Positions 16,536-24,106 of a DNA stretch of 64,000 nt are shown piece by piece; position 1 is the first letter of the stretch; each line of letters starts with the position of its first letter. Under the pieces are notes generated by a model that saw only the letters and a list, made by a program, of their open reading frames with translations, was not told the origin of the DNA and did no database searches. Position numbers and translations under genes: made by a program. Origin of the DNA: Verticiella alkaliphila (lineage in GTDB: Bacteria > Pseudomonadota > Gammaproteobacteria > Burkholderiales > Burkholderiaceae_B); contig NZ_JADCNH010000007.1 of the NCBI RefSeq assembly GCF_018904615.1, positions 62,001-126,000 on the forward strand, written 5' to 3'.

Positions 16536-17078
16536 CTACATCAAGCCCAGCTGCGCCATGGACGTAACAGCGTGACCAGCCACGATCAGATGGTCGAGCA
16601 CGCGCACACCAACGAGATCCAAGGCAGTTACGAGCTGACGCGTGGTCGCGATGTCTGCCTTGCTCGCTTCCGATGAACGGCTCGGATGGTTGTGCGCCAG
16701 AATCACTGCCGCGGCGTTGTGCAGCAGCGCCAGCTTGACCATCTCTCTCGGATGCACTGTGGCCTGATTGATCGTGCCGGCAAACGGCTCAGCATAGGCA
16801 ATGAGGCCATGCTGGCTGTCCAGGAGGAGCATGGCGAAGACTTCCCGCTCAAGGCCAGCCAGCTTGACCTGGACGAAGGTCTTGGCCTCGGCCGGGCTCA
16901 TCATCTTCGTGCGCGGCGTCAGGGTCTCGATGATGTCGCGCGCGACGCACAGCACGTCGTGATCAGAGGCGGCCCGGAACTGGCCGTTGGACTCAGCGAC
17001 CATCAACGGACGGCGTACTGGCGAGGGAGTGCTCTCGGAGATGATTGCGCTCGCGAAATCGAGAGAAAACTGCGACAT
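16536..17078 (-). CDS. radC: RadC-family JAB-domain protein
   Basis: This 180-residue protein of the RadC/MPN (JAB1-like) family is common on integrative elements; despite the name its role in repair is doubtful and the biochemical function is unknown. The metal-binding signature H-x-H-x(10)-D is visible in LAHNHPSRSSEASKAD, preceded by the usual FAGTINQATVHPREMVKLAL block. It lacks the N-terminal helix-hairpin-helix of chromosomal RadC, as mobile forms often do. The start at 17078 follows AGGAG at a good distance. A radC-type leader RNA ends 42 bases upstream. Confidence 0.92.
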   Translation of the reverse strand: MSQFSLDFASAIISESTPSPVRRPLMVAESNGQFRAASDHDVLCVARDIIETLTPRTKMMSPAEAKTFVQVKLAGLEREVFAMLLLDSQHGLIAYAEPFAGTINQATVHPREMVKLALLHNAAAVILAHNHPSRSSEASKADIATTRQLVTALDLVGVRVLDHLIVAGHAVTSMAQLGLM

Positions 17079-17119
17079 GGGTAGCTCCTGATGCAGGCTG
17101 GATTGCCTGCAACGTGAGC

Positions 17120-17223
17120 ACCGCGCCACAGCGCAGGGCTCAAGTGGCGAAGCCGGCCGCTAGGCCGCAAGCGCCAAGGGGCGCGCAGCACTTGAACCCG
17201 AGAATGGCGCGGTACGATAGGAT
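17120..17223 (-). ncRNA. radC-type structured 5' leader RNA upstream of radC
   Basis: This 104-base element has a 9-base-pair closing stem (ACCGCGCCA with TGGCGCGGT) and the inner TCAAGTG/CACTTGA stem, followed by radC 42 bases on. It shares the blocks GTTCAAGTGCTGCG and CGCCACTTGAG (minus strand) with the element at 16266-16360. The closing stems differ in sequence but both pair fully, which is compensatory change expected of a functional RNA. Confidence 0.75.
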
Positions 17224-17770
17224 GCAGCAGTCAGCCCCCACCCTTGGTGGTCTCCCAGACCACGCCCAAAGGGCGCCATCTACTTATCGGCACTAGGCGC
17301 GCCGACGTGCGGCCCCGCCGCCTTCTAGCCTCGGCGAATGGGACTACTCGTGCGCCACGCTCCTATGGTCGAGTCAGCACACGATGTGGTGCCGAAGGCT
17401 GAGGTGTTGGCGAGCCGTCAGGTCTGATGCTCAAGACGGCCGGAGGTAAAGGGTTCGCCAACGCCGAAAAGCTCAGCACGTCCAATGCGCACAGCGATAC
17501 AGCTGCCACCTTCTAACCCTGAAGCGACGTCTCGTCGCGCGGGCCGCATGTATCGTGCAGTGGGTGAGGAGAGGAGTCGTAGACTGTCGAGGTACAGCCG
17601 CGTTAGCAGGGTGCATGTCTGCCTGCGCAAAAGCCGGGACAGAGACACCCGAAACCGGCAATGCAGCGAGAGAGGGGGACAAAGACTCGGCTGGTGTGTA
17701 TTGGAAGCCTTTTTTGACGCCATAGAACCTATTGCATTCGTTCCGGAGTCTAGACTGCCATCCAGCGACC
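17224..17770. other. Non-coding stretch between radC leader and retron
   Basis: This 547-base stretch has no convincing gene. Short open frames on both strands (about 100 codons) are Arg/Ser-rich, lack ribosome sites and look accidental. It should contain the promoter of the radC leader at its left side. It ends just past the retron protein's stop codon, with a short T-run near 17709-17714. Nothing else is recognisable. Confidence 0.5.
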
Positions 17771-19543
17771 CTAGGTAATAGCGGCCGGAGCGACCTCTTC
17801 AGTCCTGCTCTCCCGATGCATCGTCACCGCATCGCTTAGGGACGCAAGCAGCGGCCGAAATCGATCAAAGTTAATGTGTGCCGCGTGTTTCGCGACTATC
17901 TGATGAGCGAACACAGCCTTTGAGTACGTAAGACTCCGGTCCGCTTTGTCGTCTGGGTCGAACGATTTGCCGTCCACAAGTCGAGCGGTATCTTCTGTCT
18001 TGAAAAGGCTCTCAATGCACGATTCGTCCGCGCCCAACAGTGGAGTGGCAGTCAAGTAAAGATTCGCACTGACCCGAGTGAGTGGCCTGCTCTTATTAAA
18101 TACCACCCCGAGCTTCTTGGCGGGGCCATACACCTCTCTCCCAGCGGCATCATTATCCACGATAACGGGATGCTGCTGACCGCCCGCTTTGAACCTCTGA
18201 ACTTCGGCACCGTAAGTGGCGACAAATTTTTTCAGATCCGCCGTCCCACCCCGGATCCTGGTTAGGCGACGGGTACTGTTGCGCGGATAACGATAGAAAC
18301 GGATTTTGAACTTTATCTCTTCATCACCGGTGCGATAGGCGAGCTCAGGAAAATCATCGACCAACGCGCGTATGGCATGAACCAAGTAAACGTAGTCGGT
18401 GGAGCCCTCGCAAATCACCAGCGGCAAAGGTGTGGCATAGAACTCAGTGAAATACAGAAATTTTCTATAGGTCTCTTCGTTTCTCGTAAGATCCACCAAG
18501 TCAGACGCCGGCGTGATCGGGGGTTCACCTTTGGATTCACGTGCCAAATTCAAGTTGAATAGATCTACGCGGTCGATAAATGCGAGCATTCCCCTGAGCT
18601 GGGCTGGTGTTCCTGCCACCTGTGTGCTTTGTCCGGCCTCGCCTATGCCCGAAATGTAGAACTCGCCCTTGGTTATGAGACGATGCACCCTCGCCCTTAC
18701 TTCTCTCCGATACTCAGAGGGAACATTCACAACGCGATTCACAACAAGTCCGGTCACTTCCTGCCGCGAATGACGATACTGCATTCTCGTCTTCCTAGAA
18801 TTCAGTTTGAATCCGCTTCGCGATATAACGTCAACTAGTTCTTTACTTGCTTCCCATCTGTTTGAATCCCGGTCAACTTGATGCGCAATAGCGCTCGGAA
18901 ACTCTTCCTGGTTGGTGGAAAAGGTCAAGTCGTCGGCATACCGGGTGTAGGAGCACCCGACTTGCGTTGCTAAACGTGATAAATGAATGTCAAGTATGCT
19001 GGCTACGAGGTTCGCGATTACTGGTGATGACGGGCTACCCTGTGGCAACTTGCTTTTGAAGCAAGCGATCTGAGCGATAACCAGTGCAGCAATTGGCTTG
19101 AGCTGGAAGTTTCGATTATTTTCAAAATAGCCACGTACCCTTCCAAAATGAATGGAGTCAAAAAAATCAGCCAGATCGATGTTGAACACCCACCTTCTTT
19201 TTCTGTGCACGCGAGCGTTTGTAATAATACTTAGTCCCGGCTCAAAGCCGTGGGACAGAACCCCACGCCTTTGCCCTGGCAATCGCGGCGACTCCACGCT
19301 TCGAATTTCCCGAACGCAATTTGCAAGCAGTGCTGCAAGCTTTCTTTGCAAAGCTTTAGTCGCATCATCAGGGGCGCTAATGGTGCGATGCCCTCCATTC
19401 TTCTTGGGTATGGCGAACTGAGTGTATCGAGATTCCTCTTTCAGCCCATGGAGAGCATATGTCAGTTTAGAGGACTCATATCCCAATAGAGCAGCCATTT
19501 CGCGCCTTGTGTCAGCATTGCGCAAGGCGATTAACTGTGACAT
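17771..19543 (-). CDS. Retron reverse transcriptase fused to a TOPRIM domain (Ec67/Retron-Eco2 type)
   Basis: This protein of about 590 residues is both the reverse transcriptase and, through a C-terminal TOPRIM nuclease-like domain, the likely effector of an anti-phage retron. Retron hallmarks are seen: NARVH (109-113, the NAxxH motif), motif A FNIDLADFFDSIHFGRVRGY, LPQGSPSSP, the catalytic YADD (202-205) and EVTGLVVNR (VTG at 263-265). The TOPRIM part has CEGSTD (Glu379) and VDND (Asp463, Asp465). Similarity to the Ec67 protein is clear throughout, including RGGTADLKKFV. The ATG at 19543 was chosen because upstream codons lie inside the a2 arm of the msr-msd RNA. Confidence 0.93.
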   Translation of the reverse strand: MSQLIALRNADTRREMAALLGYESSKLTYALHGLKEESRYTQFAIPKKNGGHRTISAPDDATKALQRKLAALLANCVREIRSVESPRLPGQRRGVLSHGFEPGLSIITNARVHRKRRWVFNIDLADFFDSIHFGRVRGYFENNRNFQLKPIAALVIAQIACFKSKLPQGSPSSPVIANLVASILDIHLSRLATQVGCSYTRYADDLTFSTNQEEFPSAIAHQVDRDSNRWEASKELVDVISRSGFKLNSRKTRMQYRHSRQEVTGLVVNRVVNVPSEYRREVRARVHRLITKGEFYISGIGEAGQSTQVAGTPAQLRGMLAFIDRVDLFNLNLARESKGEPPITPASDLVDLTRNEETYRKFLYFTEFYATPLPLVICEGSTDYVYLVHAIRALVDDFPELAYRTGDEEIKFKIRFYRYPRNSTRRLTRIRGGTADLKKFVATYGAEVQRFKAGGQQHPVIVDNDAAGREVYGPAKKLGVVFNKSRPLTRVSANLYLTATPLLGADESCIESLFKTEDTARLVDGKSFDPDDKADRSLTYSKAVFAHQIVAKHAAHINFDRFRPLLASLSDAVTMHRESRTEEVAPAAIT

Positions 19544-19567
19544 ATAAAGTACGGCCTGATAATCAAG

Positions 19568-19702
19568 TGGCCCCACAAACACTCATTGGCTTGATGAGCA
19601 TACATCAGCTGTACGATAACCAGTTAGCCGACATGGAGCATACCCGGAAACATTTCGTTCACTTGCCGCGAAACACGACAAAAAAATCTGTTTGCGGGGC
19701 CA
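19568..19702 (-). ncRNA. Retron msr-msd RNA
   Basis: The non-coding RNA is bounded by complementary arms: a1 TGGCCCCGCAAACA (19702-19689) and a2 TGTTTGTGGGGCCA (19581-19568), which pair over all 14 positions with one G-U. Directly after a1 comes G19688 in CAGATTT, the same context as the branching guanosine of Ec67. It is followed by a hairpin TTGTCGTG-TTT-CGCGGCAA (19681-19663, two wobble pairs), and further on by TCGGCT/AGCTGA arms in the msd part. Its 135-base length and its position 24 bases before the reverse transcriptase start match Ec67. The exact cDNA ends cannot be read from sequence. Confidence 0.8.
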
Positions 19703-20034
19703 AGAGCTTTTTAACACAAAAATTACATGTTGATCCAAAAATTGAGCCGGTGCTGTCCCACGCCCCGTCAGTTACAGGCCGCCCGCCCGTGCTTGCGCCT
19801 TAACACTGTCTCGGCGCGCTGCTTGGCACGCTAAGAATCTTGCTCACGGTGCTGCTGCAAAGCCATCCCTGCAAGTCATACCCCGAAGCAGGCCAAGGAC
19901 TTGACAACGTGTAGCCATTGGAGGGAGCTAAGCGTGCCGCTCGAGTCGCCCCGTTCTGATGTGGTCGGCACGACTGCGTATGGGTACGCCTTCAGCCAAA
20001 GGACGAACGCACAAACCGCATGCGTGAGCCGTGT
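19703..20034. other. GC-rich structured stretch upstream of the retron RNA
   Basis: This is a 332-base non-coding stretch. The 40 bases next to the retron RNA are AT-rich and probably hold its promoter. The rest is GC-rich with competing inverted repeats: GGCACGCT at 19825-19832 against AGCGTGCC at 19931-19938, the latter overlapping CGTGCCG, which can instead pair with CGGCACG at 19966-19972. No gene is seen. It may be a second structured RNA or a remnant of another element. Confidence 0.4.
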
Positions 20035-20685
20035 TCAGCCAAAGAGTCCAGGAGAAATTTGCACGAGTTGAGGAAGCTCAGCCCGATAAATAGGCGCCCA
20101 ACCCTTGATGTCCTCCTCCGCGCGTGAGTGAGATGCGAGTCCCAGATAATAGTTTTTTTCCTCAATTCGCACGAAGACTATCCATTCACCAGTAAGCTTC
20201 TGGTTTTTCGCACGCCATTCGAGAGGCCGAGTCACGCGGTCTTCAACGTAGAGGGCAATGCTCTCTTCGGAAATATGCTCCGCAAAGTGGGCACGAGCAA
20301 GGCCCTCCTGCGCTGCCTTGCTCATCGAAAGCGCATTTGCCGCTATCACGCTTGGATGTCCAAAAAAGAAGTGTTTGTGCCACAGCCCGGACAGAGGCCC
20401 ATTTAATACAAAGCTGCTCTCGGGCTTAGTGAGAGAGGGACCACCTGAACCTTCCATTGCCGCGATCTCGCGAACGATACTCTTTGGGTTCAAGCCCAAC
20501 ACGGATTCGTGAAAACGCAACTGCAATGCGATCGCCCTACTACATCTTTGGTACGCAATGCCTTCCAATCCAATCTGACGCATGTACTTGGCCAATTCTG
20601 CGCACGTCACTTCGGCACCTGAAAATGATTCCCTGAAGACAAATTGAAATTTTGATGGCACGAGCGCCGTTCCCTTGCAGTGCAT
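20035..20685 (-). CDS. Orphan protein upstream of the retron
   Basis: This 216-residue protein is of no family I recognise. The start at 20685 is well supported by GGAGGG just upstream. It has no signal peptide or membrane helix. The C-terminal third (GEWIVFVRIEEKNYYLGL, then HSRAEEDIKGW) looks like a beta-rich fold, and the middle has HKHFFFGHPSVI. Base composition is less GC-rich than the backbone, like the retron gene beside it. Being on the same strand, 330 bases ahead of the retron RNA, it could be an accessory or an independent defence or toxin gene; that is speculation. Confidence 0.6.
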   Translation of the reverse strand: MHCKGTALVPSKFQFVFRESFSGAEVTCAELAKYMRQIGLEGIAYQRCSRAIALQLRFHESVLGLNPKSIVREIAAMEGSGGPSLTKPESSFVLNGPLSGLWHKHFFFGHPSVIAANALSMSKAAQEGLARAHFAEHISEESIALYVEDRVTRPLEWRAKNQKLTGEWIVFVRIEEKNYYLGLASHSRAEEDIKGWAPIYRAELPQLVQISPGLFG

Positions 20686-21204
20686 TTAGCCCTCCACCCG
20701 CCACGTTAAACATTAGGTCAAAGGTTACGACACCGCACCACGCATGCTCGACCTGAGAAGCAGACCTCGAACTGCCCGACTGATACACATCACGACGTCC
20801 AAGGCGTTGCGTAGTATCTGCCCGCTCCGCTCGAACGATTTCGGTAGAGCGAACTGAGCGCAGGCGGCGGACGTCAACTCCGTGCTCAGTCTGTGCCCCG
20901 AGAGCTCGGTGGCAGCTGACAGGCCCGTGTGGTCATGTGGGGCAGACTGGGGAGTTGTGGGCAGGGCTGTGGACAGCGCAGGGGGCACGCGCCAGCCTGT
21001 CCCCGCGGTGTCCATAGAGCTATCCACAACCGCGCGCAGCGCGCCAGGGGGTCGGCGCAGCCGAGCTCCACATGTCCATGCGGGCGGGGTGAAAGAAGGG
21101 CCTAGTTCACGTGAGACGCCAACGCCAAGTTCCGAGAAAGAACAGACAAATTTGTAACTCTGCGGGTATTATCATCTGCCTCCAACCCTATCTCTTCCTC
21201 ACCC
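20686..21204. other. Intergenic region with DnaA-box-like repeats and an operator-like palindrome
   Basis: This is 519 bases without a convincing gene. Between about 20955 and 21030 are TGTGGGCAG, TGTGGACAG and CTATCCACA, each close to the DnaA box (TTATCCACA or its complement); the last differs by one base. At 21146-21155 is the perfect palindrome ACAAATTTGT, 50 bases before the XRE regulator gene and followed by TATTAT at 21167-21172, a good -10 hexamer. The palindrome is a plausible autoregulatory operator. Confidence 0.4.
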
Positions 21205-21588
21205 ATGGAATCAGTGGCAGCACGACTTGTCAGAGCTCGACAGGACGCTCGGCTGACGCAAGTCGAGCTTGCACGAAGTGTAGGGGTCGCGCAGAGCGTT
21301 GTCTCAAGGATCGAAGCAGGCGACACACAGCGCTCGAAGTATTTGATCCCGATCGCACAGACTCTTGGCGTCTCTCCGGAGTGGCTCGCCCAGGGTGTGG
21401 GCCCAGCGCGACATGCCACGGCAGCAGAGATTCGCCGATACGAGTGTGCGGGCGCTGAGACGAGACTGATTATTCAGGCTCTACTAAGCATCGAGCATGG
21501 TCTACCCATGCCGGCAGAAGCCCCCGCGTCCTTACGCCCTCTTCTCGAGGCTGCGCGCCTCATGGTCCGACAAACACCCAGGGTCTAG
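21205..21588 (+). CDS. XRE-family (Cro/CI) transcriptional regulator
   Basis: This 127-residue regulator has an N-terminal helix-turn-helix of the Cro/CI kind (about residues 8-62: LVRARQDARLTQVELARSVG, then VVSRIEAGDTQRSKYLIPIA and LGVSPEWLAQG). The C-terminal 60 residues are helical and probably dimerise. It lies divergent from the orphan gene at 20035-20685 and close to the integration module, which fits a repressor controlling element maintenance or excision. A perfect palindrome at 21146-21155 may be its operator. Confidence 0.85.
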   Translation: MESVAARLVRARQDARLTQVELARSVGVAQSVVSRIEAGDTQRSKYLIPIAQTLGVSPEWLAQGVGPARHATAAEIRRYECAGAETRLIIQALLSIEHGLPMPAEAPASLRPLLEAARLMVRQTPRV

Positions 21589-22112
21589 CGACACAGTTTT
21601 TGCGCCGGCCGCAACTCGCGACGTATCGTTGCGTTTTAACACTCGTTGACACGAAATAAGCGTCATGACATATTTCGGCCTGTGCGATTGCAAAATTGCC
21701 CGTCTTTAACAACTTATGATCGATGAATACCATTCCGCTGCGCTCGCGCAGACGTTTGAGTGGCCACCTGTAACGCGCCGGGGTGGGAGTAAAACTGGCG
21801 AAATCTCTTCGTGAGAGCTTCCTGCGTGCGGGTGTGTGAACACCGTGTGTGCGCAGGCTCACGTAGAGGGACGGCTACAGCCGCGCCCCGGTGGATTCAT
21901 GCCGCAAGCATGACCCCAAGCTATCGATGGCGACGTAATCGAAAGCGAAGTCGTCCGGCCCAACCGGAACGTGCCGTGCAAACCGGCCCCTCGCGAACAG
22001 CATCGTGGCATCTTGCTGTCGCGAGGGCACATCCTCGAGCCGCCAGCAACGGCAGCTGGAGAATGTGCCCCGTCAACACAGATCCTGGACCAAGCATAGA
22101 GATGAGTTGGAA
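21589..22112. other. Intergenic region between XRE regulator and excisionase-like gene
   Basis: This is 524 bases without a convincing gene; a few short open frames lack ribosome sites. It contains a perfect inverted repeat CGAAATA (21652-21658) and TATTTCG (21671-21677) separated by 12 bases, a plausible binding site in the control region of the integration module. The second half is GC-rich with no feature I can name. Confidence 0.4.
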
Positions 22113-22361
22113 ATGATTGAAGCCGTCACCATGCCCCGAACCGAATTGCAGCAGTTGCTTGTTGAAGCAGCGCGGCTAGGCGCAAATCATGCTTTCGACG
22201 AGCTGACCACCTATCATCTCCGTGACGCTTGCAAACGCTTAGGGGTGAGCTACAACACGCTCGCAAAACGCATTAAAGAGGGCAAGATCCGGCCCGTTGA
22301 CGGCCGTATCAGTGGCAGGGAGATCCGAAGATACCTATCCCAGCATGTCGGCGACAGCTGA
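22113..22361 (+). CDS. Excisionase-like small helix-turn-helix protein
   Basis: This 82-residue protein has a MerR/AlpA-like winged helix at its C-terminus (YHLRDACKRLGVSYNTLAKR followed by IKEGKIRPVDGRISGREIRRYL). Small proteins of this kind direct excision or regulate integrases. It converges on the integrase gene and overlaps its 3' end by 27 bases, an arrangement that lets each transcript interfere with the other. A second ATG at 22131 is also possible; the upstream GGAA favours 22113 only weakly. Confidence 0.7.
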   Translation: MIEAVTMPRTELQQLLVEAARLGANHAFDELTTYHLRDACKRLGVSYNTLAKRIKEGKIRPVDGRISGREIRRYLSQHVGDS

Positions 22362-23318
22362 TGGGCTGGGGTTGTAGTAGGTAAGCGCCTGTTTGGTGTT
22401 TGACCAACCAAACACCTTGCAGAGGGTGAGCACGTCCACCTTCTTGCACAGCATGGTGGCCGCTGTGTGTCGGGAATCATGAAAGGTGAACCCGGATAAT
22501 CCCGCCTGCGCGCGGTACTTTCGGAAGAGAGAGTCCAGGCTAGCCGCCGTCAAGTTGAACACCGACACCTCGTGCCAGCCCTGCATCTGAACGATGATAC
22601 GCTGCGCCCTGCTGGACAGGGGAACATCCCGTCGCTTGCCGTTCTTCGTCATGGGCAAACGCACATGGCGTTCGTGGATGTTCGACCAGTGGAGGTTGCA
22701 CAGCTCGCCCGCTCGCATGCCCGTGCGCAATGCCAGTAAGAAGCACAAGCCGACGGCCTGCTTTTTCGACGAGACGCGCTCAGCCCAGCGATAATCCAGT
22801 TCTCGCAGTATCCGGCGTACCTCGTGCCAATGGATCACGCGCTCACGATGCGGCACGGTGGGCGGTTTCTTGATGTCCCGGCACGGATTGTCCTTAATCC
22901 AGCGCCATTCCAGCTTGGCCACCTGGAATACCGCAGACAAAAGCGTCAACTCACGCAGCACAGACCCCGGCTTGACCTTGCCGATGCGGTAGTCGCGGAA
23001 CACGGCAATATGTGTGGCATCCACCTGAGAGAAAGGCACGTCTAACGGCAGCGGATAGTGCTCGAACGCCTGAAGGCGAATCTGCTCCCAACGCGTACCG
23101 CGACGCTTCGGAGCCTCTTCCTGCGAGAATTTTCGCAAAGCGTCCCTAAGGGTGTGGAGATTGCCAGCGGGCTTCGAGGCCTTGTTGCGGATCTCTAGTT
23201 CGCGGAGGGCAGCCCACTCAACAGCTTCTCGCCTGGTCGCGAACACTTGGCTGTCGCGCACTCCAAGAGACTTCACCTGTGCGCGGTACCCTTTGCTGGT
23301 TTTTTGGATGCTTGCCAT
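22335..23318 (-). CDS. int: Tyrosine-type site-specific recombinase (integrase)
   Basis: This integrase of about 327 residues cuts and joins DNA at the tRNA attachment site. The catalytic set is visible: Arg in LRTGMRAGELCNLHW, Lys in TKNGKRRDVP, the HxxR box in FHDSRHTAA, and the nucleophile region GWSNTKQALTYYN. An N-terminal arm-type DNA-binding region (MASIQKTSKGYRAQV) and a SAM-like core-binding domain precede the catalytic part. The Met at 23318 matches the usual short arm start of P4-like and phage integrases; an earlier Met at 23339 is possible. The gene starts 120 bases from the tRNA-Thr 3' end. Confidence 0.93.
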   Translation of the reverse strand: MASIQKTSKGYRAQVKSLGVRDSQVFATRREAVEWAALRELEIRNKASKPAGNLHTLRDALRKFSQEEAPKRRGTRWEQIRLQAFEHYPLPLDVPFSQVDATHIAVFRDYRIGKVKPGSVLRELTLLSAVFQVAKLEWRWIKDNPCRDIKKPPTVPHRERVIHWHEVRRILRELDYRWAERVSSKKQAVGLCFLLALRTGMRAGELCNLHWSNIHERHVRLPMTKNGKRRDVPLSSRAQRIIVQMQGWHEVSVFNLTAASLDSLFRKYRAQAGLSGFTFHDSRHTAATMLCKKVDVLTLCKVFGWSNTKQALTYYNPSPSAVADMLG

Positions 23319-23457
23319 CGGAGGCTGGCATGGGGCCAAAATGGGGCCGCTGGCTGCGAATCTTAGTTATTCGGCACTCAACGAGCTCAACATGACCTTT
23401 GTATGCCGTTGATTTTGAACGTTTTTGATTCTATACGATCAACGGATTTCAATACTG

Positions 23458-23533
23458 TGGTGCCGGTGAAAGGAATCGAACCCTCGACCTTCTCATTACA
23501 AGTGAGCTGCTCTACCAACTGAGCTACACCGGC
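23458..23533 (-). tRNA. tRNA-Thr (anticodon TGT), with encoded CCA
   Basis: Read on the minus strand, the sequence folds into a full cloverleaf: acceptor stem GCCGGTG with CACCGGC, D-arm GCTC/GAGC, anticodon loop CTTGTAA (anticodon TGT, threonine), T-loop TTCGATT and discriminator A followed by CCA. The anticodon stem has one non-pairing end position, as is tolerated. The 3' end faces the integrase gene, so this is almost surely the attachment site of the island, which leaves the gene intact. Confidence 0.95.
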
Positions 23534-23597
23534 ACGGTAGACCGCGGCGTGGCGCGGCGGTCTGAAGACGCCCCGGCGGGGAGCCGGGGGCGCTATT

Positions 23598-24106
23598 CTA
23601 CTTGATGACTTTCAGGCGCGGGCGGCTGCCGCCGTTGTCGCTCCCAGACGGCGACGGATCGTCGTCGTCCGGGGCGTCGGCGCCCGTGTCGGGCACGGCG
23701 GCCAGCACGGGGCGATCCTCCGCAGCCGGTGCGCTGGGCGCCTCCTCTGCGGGGCAGCCTCGGCGTGCGCGGGCGGCGGCGATGCCACGTCGGCGTCGGA
23801 CGGCTCGAACGCCATGCCCTGCCCGGTCTCGCGGGCATAGATGGCGCGCACCGCCGTGATCGGCACAGAGATCTGGCGGCTCACACCGCCGAATCGCGCC
23901 TGGAATTCCACGTAGTCGTTCCCCAACTGCAGCTTGTGGGTGGCGAGCGTACCGACGTTGAGCGTGATCATCCCATCGCGCACGTGCTCGCGGGGAACGA
24001 CGGTGTGCTCGTCGACAGCGACCGACAGGTACGGTGTGTAGCCGTTGTCGGTGCACCACTCGTGCAAGGCGCGGATGAGGTAGGGCTTGGTGGAAGTTTC
24101 CGTCAC
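23598..24106 (-). CDS. sspB: Stringent starvation protein B (ClpXP adaptor), frameshifted
   Basis: SspB delivers ssrA-tagged proteins to the ClpXP protease. The N-terminal domain is intact (TSTKPYLIRALHEWCTDNGY, then YVEFQARFGGVSRQISVP). A one-base deletion at the GGGG run 23751-23754 throws the reading frame off before the flexible acidic tail. In the other frame the tail continues properly (EEAPSAPAAEDRP) and ends in RPRLKVIK, the typical ClpX-docking peptide. Restoring one base gives a normal protein of about 169 residues. The GTG start overlaps the sspA stop (GTGA). The lesion is either real loss of the ClpX tether or a base-calling error. Confidence 0.88.

Larger units (their letters stand above)
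1..23460. mobile_element. Integrative genomic island (right part), inserted at tRNA-Thr
   Basis: A tyrosine recombinase gene lies about 120 bases from the 3' end of a tRNA-Thr gene, and an excisionase-like HTH gene converges on it. This is the usual layout of an integrative element. Everything to the left is accessory in kind (retron, radC, methylase-like gene, umuDC, orphans, metal resistance), and everything to the right of the tRNA is core chromosome. I looked for a second copy of the tRNA 3' end to the left and found none, so the left attachment site is probably outside the window. Whether the metal cluster at 1-12012 belongs to the same element is inferred from its content. No conjugation genes are visible. 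Confidence 0.6.

Noticed and set aside
17418-17778. Two overlapping frames of about 100 codons between radC and the retron
   Set aside because: Ser/Arg-rich, no start signals, no family; likely non-coding.
19544-19582. GTG at 19582 as start of the retron protein
   Set aside because: It lies at the edge of the a2 arm of the msr-msd RNA, and the extra residues have no counterpart in Ec67; the ATG at 19543 fits both.
19990-20030. CACGCATGCGGTTTGTGCG (minus strand) as the retron a1 arm, because Ec67 starts with CACGCATG
   Set aside because: No complementary a2 arm exists downstream, whereas 19689-19702 and 19568-19581 pair over 14 bases at the right spacing.
12000-23460. Insertion sequences or conjugation genes in the island
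   Set aside because: No transposase, relaxase or type IV secretion genes could be recognised in this part; the element may be mobilised by functions outside the window.
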